Part shown: positions 33,736-43,104 of the stretch, one piece after another | Layout: each line of letters begins with the position of its first letter | Position numbering within the stretch: position 1 is the first letter of the stretch | Source of the DNA: Kaistia granuli DSM 23481 | Lineage (GTDB): Bacteria; Pseudomonadota; Alphaproteobacteria; Rhizobiales; Kaistiaceae | Assembly (NCBI RefSeq): GCF_000380505.1 | Contig: NZ_AQYH01000019.1 | Coordinates: 124,001-188,000, forward strand | DNA: 64,000 bases | Direction: 5' to 3' | The notes under the pieces: generated by a model | Seen by the model: only the letters and a program-made list of their open reading frames with translations | The model's database searches: none | What the model was told of the DNA's origin: nothing | Translations under genes and position numbers: made by a program

Positions 33736-35187
33736 TCAGCTCCAGTTCACGTACAAGGTCTTCTTCTGGAAATAGCCGTCCAGGCCGTATTTTCCATCCT
33801 CGCCGCCGATGCCGGACTGGCCCCAGCCGCTGTGGAACCCCTGGATCAGTTCGCCATTGGTGCGATTGAAATAGATCTCGCCAAAGTTCAGGCCGTCCGT
33901 CAGGCGCATCAGTCGCTTCAGGCTGCCCGTATAGACATAGGCTGACAGGCCGAAGTCGGAATCATTGGCGAGCGCCAGCGCCTCCTCGAAATCATCGACG
34001 ATGACGATCGGCACTACCGGCCCGAAGATTTCCTCGCGCATCGCGGGAACGGCGTTGTCCTTGGCCAGCAGGATTGTCGGCGCATACCAATGGCCCTTGG
34101 CATAGGCACCGTCGCCGAGGCGGCCGCCCTCGAGGAGGGTTTCCGCCCCCGCTTCGGTGCTTCGGCGCACGATATCGGCGATCTTTGTAATCTCCGGACC
34201 GCTGATCTTCGGCCCGATATCGGGATTTTCCAGCGGATCGCCAATGGTCAGCGCGCGGCTGCGGGCGACGAACTTCTGGATGAACTCGTCAGCGATGGCG
34301 CGATGCAGATACATGCGCTCGTTGCAGGTGCAGATCTGACCGCAATTGGTGTACCGCGCCGTCAGCGCGCTCTCGACCGCTCGGTCTATATCGGCGTCCT
34401 CCATGACGATGAAGGGCGCCTTGCCGCCAAGCTCCAGCCGGAGCGGCTTGATGCGCAACGCGCCGGCGGCGTAGATCTCGCGACCTGCTCGCGTGCTGCC
34501 GGTCATGGTCACGAGATCGGAGCGCGGGCTTTCGACCAGCGCCTGACCGACCGCGCGTCCGGTTCCCGTCACCACGTTGAAGACGCCGGCGGGAATGCCG
34601 ACCCTCTCCGCGAGGGCTGCGATCGCTAGGCCCGAGAGCGGTGTGAACTCATGCGCCTTGAGCACGAAGGTGTTGCCGGCGACCAGCGCCGGGCCGAGCT
34701 TTCGCGCCGTGAGGGCGGCAGGATAGTTCCAGGCAGTCAGGCCGACCACGACGCCATAGGGCACGCGGCGGATCCAGATTTCTTCGTTGGCAGCATCGGA
34801 GGGGATGATATCGCCCTCGATCCGCCGGCCGCTTTCGGCCGCATAGCGCAGGAACGTCTCGGTGGCGCCGATTTCGCCCTGTGCCTGGTTCAGCGGCTTG
34901 CCTTGCTCGGCGACGACGATGCGTGCCAGGACGTCGCTGTTGTCGCGGATCGCATCGGCGAGCAAGCCTACTAGCCGGCCGCGCTCGGGCGCGGGGATCG
35001 CCGCCCAGGCGGGCTGCGCCTTTGCCGCGGCGTCGAGGGAGGCCTGGGCATGATCGGCCGTGCCGTCCGGCACCGTCGCGACAACTGCGCCGGTCGCCGG
35101 ATTCTCGACCTCGACCCGCGCTGCATTCGACTCGGCCAGCCAGACGCCATCGATATACATGCCGACATGCGACGGCGTTCCCGCCAT
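33736..35187 (-). CDS. Aldehyde dehydrogenase, AldA-like
   Basis: A 483-residue NAD(P)-dependent dehydrogenase with the sequence LTAWNYPAALTARKLGPALV, LELGGKAPFIV (catalytic Glu) and NCGQICTCNER (catalytic Cys in GQIC). QGFHSGWGQSGIGGEDGKYG at the C-terminus is typical of the lactaldehyde/glycolaldehyde dehydrogenase branch. The frame is open to 35247 (TTG), but the ATG at 35187 or TTG at 35214 behind GGAGGA is more likely, because the longer reading would run through the FadR-type operator. It likely oxidises an aldehyde end-product of the sugar acid pathway. Confidence 0.88.
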   Translation of the reverse strand: MAGTPSHVGMYIDGVWLAESNAARVEVENPATGAVVATVPDGTADHAQASLDAAAKAQPAWAAIPAPERGRLVGLLADAIRDNSDVLARIVVAEQGKPLNQAQGEIGATETFLRYAAESGRRIEGDIIPSDAANEEIWIRRVPYGVVVGLTAWNYPAALTARKLGPALVAGNTFVLKAHEFTPLSGLAIAALAERVGIPAGVFNVVTGTGRAVGQALVESPRSDLVTMTGSTRAGREIYAAGALRIKPLRLELGGKAPFIVMEDADIDRAVESALTARYTNCGQICTCNERMYLHRAIADEFIQKFVARSRALTIGDPLENPDIGPKISGPEITKIADIVRRSTEAGAETLLEGGRLGDGAYAKGHWYAPTILLAKDNAVPAMREEIFGPVVPIVIVDDFEEALALANDSDFGLSAYVYTGSLKRLMRLTDGLNFGEIYFNRTNGELIQGFHSGWGQSGIGGEDGKYGLDGYFQKKTLYVNWS

Positions 35188-35232
35188 CGCAGCGGCCTTC
35201 AACTTTTCGAGCAAGGCTTCCTCCGGATGATT

Positions 35233-35249
35233 ATTTGGTAGGACCAAAT
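35233..35249. promoter_or_regulatory. FadR-family operator, palindrome
   Basis: A perfect palindrome ATTTGGT-AGG-ACCAAAT in the intergenic region between the divergent aldA-type and regulator genes. Its core TGGT-N3-ACCA matches the FadR-subfamily consensus TnGT-N3-ACnA. It lies about 45 bp before the proposed ATG of the dehydrogenase gene. Confidence 0.78.
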
Positions 35250-35430
35250 CCTCAACAAAGTTGGACCACAGTCCCGACGATGAGTCAAATAAAACCGAGT
35301 TTGCCAGATTTCGGCCGTTTTCAGGTATGTATGCGGACTCAGCTAAAATTTATGGTCCGTCCAAGTTCGGTTGGCCTTGATCTTCGCGACGGATTGATGG
35401 ATTGCTGCGGGCAGGGGAGTTTCCCGCCGG

Positions 35431-36165
35431 ATGGACAGCATGCTGAACGAAGCCCAGCAGGATGAGGCGACGGCCCGGCCGGCCGAGCGCCGTGCCGCCG
35501 ACGCGGTGGTGATGGAGATCGAGCAGGATATCGTCACCGGGAGGCTGACGAATGGCGACACTCTGCCGCCGGAGCGCGACCTGATGGGCCGCTTCGGCAT
35601 CAGCCGGACCGTGGTGCGCGAGGCGATCGCGACGCTGACGACGCGCGGGCTGCTGGAGTGCAAGCCGCGCCATCGGCCGATCGTGCGCAGTCCGGGCTAT
35701 GACGCCGCCTTCTCGGCCGTTGGCGGGGTGGTCGTTCACCTCCTGAAGCAGAACAACGGCGTCAAAGCGCTGTTCGACGTCCGCATCTTTCTGGAAGCGG
35801 CGTTGGTCCGCCATGCCGCGCTCCATGCGCGCAAGGAAGACATCGTGGCACTCCGCGAGGCGCTCGCGGCAAACCGCGCCGCCATCGACGATCCGGTCGC
35901 GTTCGACAATACCGATGTCGCCTTCCACGCCGTCTTCTACGCGATCCCCGGAAACCCGATCTTTCCGGCCGTCCACAGAGCGTTCGTCAGCTGGCTCTTC
36001 GGTCATTGGCAAAGCATGCCCCGCTCAGCCGAGCAAAACCTGGCCTATCACGCCGGCCACAAGGCGATATTCGACGCGATCATCGATCGTGACCCCGAGG
36101 GCGCGGAAACAGCCCTGAAGTCCCATCTTGAGGAGGCATGGGAAACGGTCCGGGGCACGTTTTAG
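35431..36165 (+). CDS. GntR-family regulator, FadR subfamily
   Basis: A 244-residue regulator. The winged helix (residues 20-85) has LPPERDLMGRFGISRTVVRE then AIATLTTRGLLECKPR. The C-terminal FCD domain is all-helical (LFDVRIFLEAALVRHAA, then FHAVFYAIPGNPIF) with Asp and His residues that bind a metal plus carboxylate ligand. It is divergent from the dehydrogenase-transport operon and is followed after 27 bp by the GMC oxidoreductase. It probably represses both transcripts at the palindrome at 35233 until a pathway acid binds. Confidence 0.92.
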   Translation: MDSMLNEAQQDEATARPAERRAADAVVMEIEQDIVTGRLTNGDTLPPERDLMGRFGISRTVVREAIATLTTRGLLECKPRHRPIVRSPGYDAAFSAVGGVVVHLLKQNNGVKALFDVRIFLEAALVRHAALHARKEDIVALREALAANRAAIDDPVAFDNTDVAFHAVFYAIPGNPIFPAVHRAFVSWLFGHWQSMPRSAEQNLAYHAGHKAIFDAIIDRDPEGAETALKSHLEEAWETVRGTF

Positions 36166-36192
36166 CGAATTTCACAGGGAAGGAACCGGGAA

Positions 36193-37815
36193 GTGGCTCG
36201 GGAGGCGTTTGATTATATCGTTGTCGGTGGCGGATCCTCGGGATGCGTGGCCGCGGCGCAATTGGTTACCAAGGGGAACCATCGCGTGCTCCTGCTTGAG
36301 GCGGGCTTTTCGCACCATCACCCTCTGCTCGACATGCCGCCTGGCATCTTCAAGATGATCAACGGCAGCAAGTATATGAAATATCACACGACCGTGCCGC
36401 AGGAGCACCTGGACGGCCGGGCGCATGATATTCCGCAGGGCAACGTGCTGGGCGGCGGATCGTCGGTGAACGCGCAGGTCTACATTCGCGGTCGCGCGGC
36501 CGATTATGACGAATGGGATGCCGTCCTGCGCGGCAACAATGACGGCGCCGACTGGAGCTGGAACGCGGTCCTGAAGCATTTCCGGGGCATGGAGGGCAAC
36601 AATCGGTTGCACAACGCTGCGCATGGCGCGGATGGTCCGCTGCTCGTCTCCGATCCCGGTCACATCAATGAACTGTCGCGCTGGTTCGTCCAGGCTGTGC
36701 AGGCGCTCGACGAACCCTTCAATTCCGATTTCAACGGTCCGGCCCAGCGCGGCGTCGGCTTCTACCAGTTCATGAATCGGGCCGGAAAGCGCAGTAGCGC
36801 CGCCTATGCATTCATCGAGCCGCTCAAGGACGATGCGCGTCTGACCGTCCGCCTCAACGCCGAGGTGCAGCGCATCCTGATCGAGAACGGCAGGGCCGTC
36901 GGCGTGGTCTACCGCAAGGACGGCGTCGAGCATGTCGTCCATGCCGATGGCGAAGTCATCGTCAGTTCCGGCGCCCTGGTCACCCCCAAGCTGCTGATGC
37001 TTTCGGGCATCGGCTCGGCCGATCATCTGGCCGAGCACGGCATCGAATGCGTCGCCGATCTGCCCGGCGTTGGCTCCAACCTCATTGACCATCCGGAAGT
37101 GCCGATCACCAGCACGACCAATGGCCGATACGGCTATTTCAACCAGGGTGTCGGCTGGAGGATGCTGATGAACGGCATCCAGTTCAAGCTGTTCGGCAGT
37201 GGCCCCGTCACCTCCGCTGGCGTCGAGGCCGGCGCCTTCGTCAATCCACTCGATCGCGACGCGCCGCCCACCATCCAGGCCTTCTGTGTCCCGATCGTCT
37301 ATCTCGATCGCGACACCCGCAAGTCCATGAAGGATACTTATGGCCTGACCATCACCACGGTCGTGGTGAAGCCGAAATCACGCGGCACCGTCAAGTTGCG
37401 CTCGGCCGATCCGGCCGCCATGCCGCTGGTCTCCCCAAACCTTCTCAAGGACGAGGAAGACATGCGCCAGATGATGGCGGGCCAACGCTTCTTCCTGCGC
37501 GCGTTCCGGACCGATCCGCTGGCCAGCCGCATCGAACGGATCGCCCTGCCTGCGGCGCCCGATCCCGACGACGACGCGATCCGGGAGCATTGCAAGCGCT
37601 TCGTCAAGACCAACTACCACCCGGCTGGCACCTGCAAGATGGGCGCGGATGGCGATCCGATGGCCGTGCTCGACGCGCGCATGCGGGTTCGCGGCGTCGA
37701 AAGCTTGCGCGTTTGCGACATGTCCGCAGTGCCAAACATCAATGCCGGCAACACAAACGCGCCCGCCATGATGCTAGGCGACCGCTGTGCCGACTTCATC
37801 CTCGACCGAAACTGA
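36193..37815 (+). CDS. GMC-family FAD-dependent oxidoreductase
   Basis: A 540-residue enzyme starting with GTG at 36193 after GGAAGGAACC. The FAD dinucleotide fold is at the start (YIVVGGGSSGCVAA), the GMC signature GNVLGGGSSVNAQVYIRG follows, and the active-site histidine lies in NYHPAGTCKMG with NINAGNTNAPAMMLGDRCAD at the end. It oxidises alcohols, choline-like or sugar-like substrates, passing electrons to a quinone or oxygen. Its cotranscription with the FadR-type regulator suggests it performs the first oxidation in the pathway. Confidence 0.92.
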   Translation: MAREAFDYIVVGGGSSGCVAAAQLVTKGNHRVLLLEAGFSHHHPLLDMPPGIFKMINGSKYMKYHTTVPQEHLDGRAHDIPQGNVLGGGSSVNAQVYIRGRAADYDEWDAVLRGNNDGADWSWNAVLKHFRGMEGNNRLHNAAHGADGPLLVSDPGHINELSRWFVQAVQALDEPFNSDFNGPAQRGVGFYQFMNRAGKRSSAAYAFIEPLKDDARLTVRLNAEVQRILIENGRAVGVVYRKDGVEHVVHADGEVIVSSGALVTPKLLMLSGIGSADHLAEHGIECVADLPGVGSNLIDHPEVPITSTTNGRYGYFNQGVGWRMLMNGIQFKLFGSGPVTSAGVEAGAFVNPLDRDAPPTIQAFCVPIVYLDRDTRKSMKDTYGLTITTVVVKPKSRGTVKLRSADPAAMPLVSPNLLKDEEDMRQMMAGQRFFLRAFRTDPLASRIERIALPAAPDPDDDAIREHCKRFVKTNYHPAGTCKMGADGDPMAVLDARMRVRGVESLRVCDMSAVPNINAGNTNAPAMMLGDRCADFILDRN

Positions 37816-37922
37816 ATGGCGCACGATTCCGGGCACTCGACGGGATGCGGATGCCCAAGTTCGCGAGCCGGTGGGAAAAGTCTCTTCATCGCCGATTTCC
37901 TCGAAAATCAGTGCGAGACGGT

Positions 37923-38903
37923 TCAGCCGGGGGACGAGCGCCATTCGCTCGGCGATTGGCCGACGAATTTCTTGAAGGCGCGGCTGAAGGCGGCTTCGGA
38001 ATCGTAGCCGATCTCCTGTGCCACCGCGGCCACCTTGACGCCGCGATCCGTTAGCCGCCGGGCGGCGATCTGCATGCGCCATTGCGTCAGATACTGGATC
38101 GGCGGATAGCCGACGAGTTGGGCGAAGCGTTCGGCTAGCGCCGAGCGCGAGGCGCCCGCCTCGGAGGCGAGATCCTCCAGCGTCCAGGCGCGGGCAGGGT
38201 GGGCGTGCAGCTGCGCCAGCGCGCGCCCGACCAGCGGATCGCGCAGCCCGGCCAGCCAGCCGGTATGGTCGCCGCCGAGCTGGTCCATGTGCTGGCGCAC
38301 CACCTCGACGAACATCAGCTCCGACAGCCGGTTCAGGATGCTCTGGCTGCCCGCCCGCTTGTTGCCGGCCTCGGCGGTCGCGAGGCGGATGAACTGGTCC
38401 AGCAGGCCCTCCGGCGTGTTCGCCGTCCGGCCGAGCCGCATGAAGCGCGGCAGCGAGGCGAGCAGCGGATTGAACGGCCGGGCGTCGCAGCTGAAGAAGC
38501 CGCATACCAGATGGGTGTCGGCCGGGCCGTCGCCGCCGGTATTCAGGCGGAAGGGCAGCAAATTGGCGTCCTGCGGGCGCTGGAAGATGCTCCATTCGGG
38601 CTCGGCCCGCATGCCGGGCCGGCTCGACAGCGCATGCGGATCGCCATGCGGCATGACGGCGATGTCGCCTTCGCCGAGCTCGACCGGTTCGAAATCGCCG
38701 CGATCGACGATCGAGATCCAGCACGAGCCGCGCGTGACGACGTGATACTCGATCGTGTGCTGCGAGCCCGGGGCCACGTCCCTGGCGATCCGCTGGCTCG
38801 GCGGCGCTTCCGCCACCCAGGGCGCGCGGGCGCTGACGTCGAAGAAGACCGCGCCGGTCAGATGCACGGCGGAAAGAACGTCCGAAAGTACATCCGTACT
38901 CAT
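37923..38903 (-). CDS. AraC-family transcriptional regulator
   Basis: A 326-residue regulator. The N-terminal cupin-type sensor domain (VFFDVSARAPWVAEAPP, GDIAVMPHGDPHAL) and a C-terminal double helix-turn-helix (WTLEDLASEAGASRSALAER and VAAVAQEIGYDSEAAFSRAF) are clear. The ATG at 38903 was preferred to 38951. It is divergent from the methyltransferase gene, 455 bp away, and may regulate it. AraC proteins of this cupin_6 type often respond to small organic compounds. Confidence 0.9.
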   Translation of the reverse strand: MSTDVLSDVLSAVHLTGAVFFDVSARAPWVAEAPPSQRIARDVAPGSQHTIEYHVVTRGSCWISIVDRGDFEPVELGEGDIAVMPHGDPHALSSRPGMRAEPEWSIFQRPQDANLLPFRLNTGGDGPADTHLVCGFFSCDARPFNPLLASLPRFMRLGRTANTPEGLLDQFIRLATAEAGNKRAGSQSILNRLSELMFVEVVRQHMDQLGGDHTGWLAGLRDPLVGRALAQLHAHPARAWTLEDLASEAGASRSALAERFAQLVGYPPIQYLTQWRMQIAARRLTDRGVKVAAVAQEIGYDSEAAFSRAFKKFVGQSPSEWRSSPG

Positions 38904-39358
38904 GCGCGAACCCGTGATCGCCGTATGCGGCCAATTTCCAGTCGCGGGCATGAACTGGAACGTCGGGCGGCAGCAGCGCCGGCTTGCCTGTATCCGGGCA
39001 GCGCTCGGGACGTTCTGTCAAAACCATAGCAGGTCTGGACGCTCGGGCAAGAAATCCGGCGGATCGATCATTCTGCTGCAACGGCAATCGCGGTACCCAA
39101 TGCGCCGCCTCAGGGACATCGTGTCGGGCAGATCCGCGCGGCAAGGCGTGAGCAGCCTCAGTCGGGTTGGCATGGTCCCGGGCAGCGAACAGGACGTTCG
39201 CTTCCGCTCATCGGTGCCTGATAACGCAGCCGATCGTTCCGTGACCGCCGGTCCGCCGACGGCACAGGCCGCGCTTCGCATCCCCGTCACGACCGCTTAC
39301 GCGGCCGCTTGAACTCTCGACAACGCGCCGCGTGCGCAGAACCGTCTAGGAGACGAGC
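38904..39358. other. Intergenic region between divergent AraC and methyltransferase genes
   Basis: It must carry both promoters. No gene, clear operator or riboswitch is recognised. The 3' end has GGAGACGAGC as a ribosome site for the methyltransferase. Confidence 0.5.
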
Positions 39359-40216
39359 ATGACAATGACCACGACTGGAAGCGAAATGGCGGCGCCGGCC
39401 GCCGTCATGGCAAACCCCGATCTCGGCGCCCTGAAGGCGCGACAGCAGGCGACCTGGTCGGCCGGCGACTATGCCGTCGTCGGCACGACGTTGCAGATCG
39501 TCGGCGAAAGGCTGGCGGAGGCGATGGATCTTCGTTCCGGCCAGACGGTGCTCGATGTCGCCGCCGGCAACGGCAACGCCACGCTCGCCGCCGCGCGGCG
39601 CTGGTGCGAGGTCACCTCGACCGATTATGTCGACGCCTTGCTGGCGCTAGGTCGCAAGCGCGCCGAGGCGGAGGGGCTCGATGTTACCTTCCGCCATGCC
39701 GACGCGGAGAACCTGCCGTTCCCGGACGGCGCCTTCGACGCGGTGATGTCCACCTTCGGCGTCATGTTCACCGCCGATCACGACCGCGCCGCCGAGGAAC
39801 TTCTGCGGGTCTGCCGCTCCGGCGGCAAGATCGGCATGGCCAACTGGACGCCGGATGGTTTCATCGGCCAGATGTTCAAGACGATCGGCAAGCATGTGCC
39901 GCCGCCGCCCGGTGCGAAGTCGCCGGCACTCTGGGGCACGCGTGCCCGGATCGACGAGATGTTCGGCGCCGGGGCGCGGGCGATCGCCGTCGAGCCGCGG
40001 ATGTTCACCTTCCGCTATCGCTCGACGTCGCATTTTCTCGATGTCTTCCGCCGCTTCTACGGGCCGACGCTGAAGGCCTTCGGCGCGCTGGAAGATGCGG
40101 GGAAGCAGGCGCTGGCCGAGGACATCGCCGCCTTGATCGCGCGCTTCAACAAGGCCGAGGACGGCACGCTGGTGGTGCCGTCGGAATATCTCGAGATCGT
40201 TATCACGAGGCGTTGA
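39359..40216 (+). CDS. Class I SAM-dependent methyltransferase
   Basis: A 285-residue methyltransferase with motif I VLDVAAGNGNATLAAARR, motif II region FRHADAENLPFPDGAFDAVM and AEELLRVCRSGGKIGMANWT. This is the ubiquinone/menaquinone (UbiE/Methyltransf_11) fold. The Gly-Asn-Gly motif binds SAM. The substrate is not known; the C-terminal part (FRYRSTSHFLDVFRRFYGP) resembles small-molecule methyltransferases. It is followed by a strong terminator, so it is monocistronic. Confidence 0.9.
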   Translation: MTMTTTGSEMAAPAAVMANPDLGALKARQQATWSAGDYAVVGTTLQIVGERLAEAMDLRSGQTVLDVAAGNGNATLAAARRWCEVTSTDYVDALLALGRKRAEAEGLDVTFRHADAENLPFPDGAFDAVMSTFGVMFTADHDRAAEELLRVCRSGGKIGMANWTPDGFIGQMFKTIGKHVPPPPGAKSPALWGTRARIDEMFGAGARAIAVEPRMFTFRYRSTSHFLDVFRRFYGPTLKAFGALEDAGKQALAEDIAALIARFNKAEDGTLVVPSEYLEIVITRR

Positions 40217-40258
40217 GAGTGCGGCGGGACGATCCCGCCAACTCCGATCCCTGAGACG

Positions 40259-40296
40259 GCGGCGTCGCGGCCCGAAGGTTGCGGCGCCGCCTTTTC
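40259..40296 (+). terminator. Rho-independent terminator of the methyltransferase gene
   Basis: A 15-bp stem (three G-U pairs included) formed by 40259-40273 and 40278-40292 with a CGAA loop, followed by TTTT. It is 42 bp after the stop codon. Confidence 0.9.
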
Positions 40297-40400
40297 GCGT
40301 TGGGGATGGTGGCATCCGGTTGCGAACCGGCTTGTTGGCAGCCACCGTCGATGCAATCATGGCGCGACTGCCGATACGAAACGACCCGGACGGGGACAAG

Positions 40401-41414
40401 ATGATACGAAATCCCGCTGCGCGCTGGATGGCGCGCGCCACGGTATGTTCCCTGATGCTTCTCGCCACGACGGGCGCCAGGGCCGGCACACTCGAAGACG
40501 TCAAGGCGCGCGGCACGGTCGTCTGCGGTGTCAGCGAGGGGCTCGGCGGCTTTTCCGAGAAGGACGCAGCCGGCACATGGCGCGGCTTCGACGTCGATTT
40601 CTGCCAAGCCGTCGCGCTCGCCGTTATCGGCGACGCCGCCAAAGTCGACTACGTGCCGCTATCGGCCACCGATCGCTTCAAGGCGCTCGCGGACAAGAAG
40701 GTCGATCTCCTGGCGCGCAACAGCACCTGGACGCTGTCGCGTGACGCCGGGCAGGGGCTGGAATTCGTCGGCGTCAGCTATTTCGACGGCCAGGGCTTCA
40801 TGGTGCCCGCGCTCTACGGCGCGACCAGCCCGCTGCAGCTGAACGGCGCCACCATCTGCGTCGTCAGCGGAACGACGACGCAGGACAACGCCGCCGCCTA
40901 TTTCGACAAGGCTGGCCTCAAAGTGTCGTTCCTGCCCTTCGCCGAGCGGCAGGATGCGCGCAAGGCCTATGCCGACGGACAATGCGACGCCTATACCGCT
41001 GATCGCTCGGCGCTGGCCGGGGAGCGGGCCGACTTGCCGAAGCCCGACGGCCACATGATCCTCAACGACGTCATCTCGAAGGAGCCGCTCGGCCCCGTCG
41101 TGCGCGACGACGACGCGAAGTGGGTCAATCTGGTCCGCTGGGTGTTGTTCGGGTTGATCGAGGCCGAGGAGAGCGGTTTGAACCAATCGAACGTCGCCAC
41201 CGGCCAGGCCACCGAGGCGAAGCGGCTCGGCGCGTCGAGCGGGCCGCTGCTCGGCCTGCCGGATGACTGGCTTGCCAAGGTGATTGGCGGCGTCGGTAAT
41301 TCCGGCGAGATCTTCGAGCGCAATCTCGGCGAGGAAACGCCAATGCAACTCGCCCGTGGCATCAACGCACTCTGGACGCAAGGCGGAATTCTCTATGCGC
41401 CGCCCCTTCAGTAG
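40401..41414 (+). CDS. Periplasmic amino-acid binding protein (AapJ-like), orphan
   Basis: A 337-residue binding protein with a signal peptide (MARATVCSLMLLATTGARA). The mature N-terminus TLEDVKARGTVVCGVSEG, with FDVDFCQAVALAVIGDA and RFKALADKKVDLLARNSTWT, marks the general L-amino-acid binding family (AapJ/BztA). The ATG at 40401 has GGGGACA upstream. No permease or ATPase lies nearby. Its end overlaps the L,D-transpeptidase start by 20 bp, which implies coupled translation. Confidence 0.9.
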   Translation: MIRNPAARWMARATVCSLMLLATTGARAGTLEDVKARGTVVCGVSEGLGGFSEKDAAGTWRGFDVDFCQAVALAVIGDAAKVDYVPLSATDRFKALADKKVDLLARNSTWTLSRDAGQGLEFVGVSYFDGQGFMVPALYGATSPLQLNGATICVVSGTTTQDNAAAYFDKAGLKVSFLPFAERQDARKAYADGQCDAYTADRSALAGERADLPKPDGHMILNDVISKEPLGPVVRDDDAKWVNLVRWVLFGLIEAEESGLNQSNVATGQATEAKRLGASSGPLLGLPDDWLAKVIGGVGNSGEIFERNLGEETPMQLARGINALWTQGGILYAPPLQ

Positions 41415-43068
41415 CTTCGCCCTCTCCCGTCATTCCGTCCGGCTTCTGGCCGGCGCTTTTCTCGTGTTCACGACGGCCGTCGTCGCGCCGCCGATGGCCC
41501 GGGCGGCGACCGTGCAGGAACTGCAACGCAGCCTGGCGATCATCCGCATCAATGCGATCGACCTGCTGGCGAAAGGGGAGCGGCTGCCGCTGCCGATCCA
41601 GCAGCGCCGCGATATCCTGCGCGCCTATTACGAGGAGCAGGGCGGCGAGCTGCTTTGGCTTCGCGACGACCGGCCCGAGCAATTGGTGGCGGCCCTCGAC
41701 GGCGCCGCCGCGGACGGATTGCGGCCGGACGATTACCCGACCGGCCAGCTGCTCTCGCTGCTGCAGGAGACGGATTTCAAGGACGTTCGCGGCCTGGCGC
41801 TGATCGAGCTCTATTTCTCCGCCGCCTTCCTCGAATACACCGCCGACCTCTCCGTCGGCCGCTTCCTGCCGAGCAAGGTCGACCCGAACTTCTTTCTGAA
41901 GGCGCGCTCGCTCGACCAGGGGGCGGCGCTGCAGGCAGTCGCCACGGCGGACAGCCTCGACGACTTCTTCGAGAGCTGGCAGCCGAGCAGCAGCTACTAC
42001 GCTTCGCTCCGGGGCGCTCTGGCGCAGTATCGCGAATTCGAGGCTGAGGGCGGCTGGGATCTGGTACCGCTGGGGCCGCCGCTGAAGCCCGGCATGACAG
42101 ATCCGCGCGTCGCGTACATCCGCGCCCGCCTGGCGGTGACGGATGCCGCCGATCCGGAGGGCCCGAGTGGTGCCGACACCTATGATCCCGATCTGGTGGC
42201 GGCAGTCGAGCGGTTCCAGGCCCGGCACGGGCTCGATGTCGACGGCGTCGTCGGTCCGGCGGTGCTGGTCGCCATGAATGTTCCGGTCGAGGACCGGGTC
42301 CAGGAAATCGTGCTGGCGATGGAGCGCTGGCGCTGGATGCCGCGCGATCTCGGCCAGCAATATCTGATGGTCAACATCGCCGGCTTCGACCTGCGCCGCG
42401 TCAAGGACGGCGAGACCGAGCAGCGCATGTCGGTCGTCGTCGGCAAGCCCTATAGCCGCACGCCCGTCTTCAGCGACATGGTCCGCTATATCGAGCTGAA
42501 CCCCTATTGGACGGTGCCGGCCGGCATCGCGGTCAAGGAGGAGCTGGGCAAGCTGCGCAGCAATCCCGGCGGCCTCGCGGCGCAGGGGTTCGAGGCCGTG
42601 CGCGGGAAGGATGTCTTCGATCTCCGCTCGATCAACTGGTCGAATTACGGGCCGGGCAATTTCCCGTTCCAGCTGCGCCAGCAGCCGGGCCCGAAGAACG
42701 CGCTCGGGCGGGTCAAGTTCATGTTCCCGAACGAGCATAGCGTCTATCTGCACGATACGCCGTCGCGCAGCCTGTTCGCCCGTAGCGAGCGCGCCTTCAG
42801 CCATGGCTGCATCCGGGTGAGCCAGCCGCTCGATCTGGCCGAGCAGGTGCTGGTCGCCGGCGGCGTTTCCGGCTGGAACCGCGATCGGATCAACCAGACC
42901 GTGGCGACGGACAAGAACACCGTCGTCAAGCTCAACGAACCGCTGCCGATCCATCTCACCTATCTGACCGCCTGGGTCGACGAGAATGGCGTCAATTTCC
43001 GCAAGGACATCTACAAGCAGGACGCCAAGCTGCTCGCCGCGCTGGACGGCAAGGCGCTCGCCTGGTGA
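41395..43068 (+). CDS. YcbB-type L,D-transpeptidase
   Basis: A 557-residue periplasmic cell-wall enzyme. A signal peptide (LLAGAFLVFTTAVVAPPMARA), a scaffold region, a peptidoglycan-binding module (VAAVERFQARHGLDVDGVVG) and a YkuD catalytic domain appear in order. The active site is intact in RAFSHGCIRVSQP (His and Cys). The enzyme makes 3-3 cross-links in peptidoglycan or attaches proteins to it. Start ATG 41395 lies inside the preceding binding-protein gene. The length and domain order match YcbB/LdtD. Confidence 0.94.
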   Translation: MRRPFSSFALSRHSVRLLAGAFLVFTTAVVAPPMARAATVQELQRSLAIIRINAIDLLAKGERLPLPIQQRRDILRAYYEEQGGELLWLRDDRPEQLVAALDGAAADGLRPDDYPTGQLLSLLQETDFKDVRGLALIELYFSAAFLEYTADLSVGRFLPSKVDPNFFLKARSLDQGAALQAVATADSLDDFFESWQPSSSYYASLRGALAQYREFEAEGGWDLVPLGPPLKPGMTDPRVAYIRARLAVTDAADPEGPSGADTYDPDLVAAVERFQARHGLDVDGVVGPAVLVAMNVPVEDRVQEIVLAMERWRWMPRDLGQQYLMVNIAGFDLRRVKDGETEQRMSVVVGKPYSRTPVFSDMVRYIELNPYWTVPAGIAVKEELGKLRSNPGGLAAQGFEAVRGKDVFDLRSINWSNYGPGNFPFQLRQQPGPKNALGRVKFMFPNEHSVYLHDTPSRSLFARSERAFSHGCIRVSQPLDLAEQVLVAGGVSGWNRDRINQTVATDKNTVVKLNEPLPIHLTYLTAWVDENGVNFRKDIYKQDAKLLAALDGKALAW

Positions 43069-43104
43069 GGCAGGCCGCTTTCGCGACCCGCCGATGGGTT
43101 GGCT

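Noticed and set aside
41362-42954. Long minus-strand frame antisense to the L,D-transpeptidase
   Set aside because: Composition of a shadow frame; the plus strand has the full YkuD active site.
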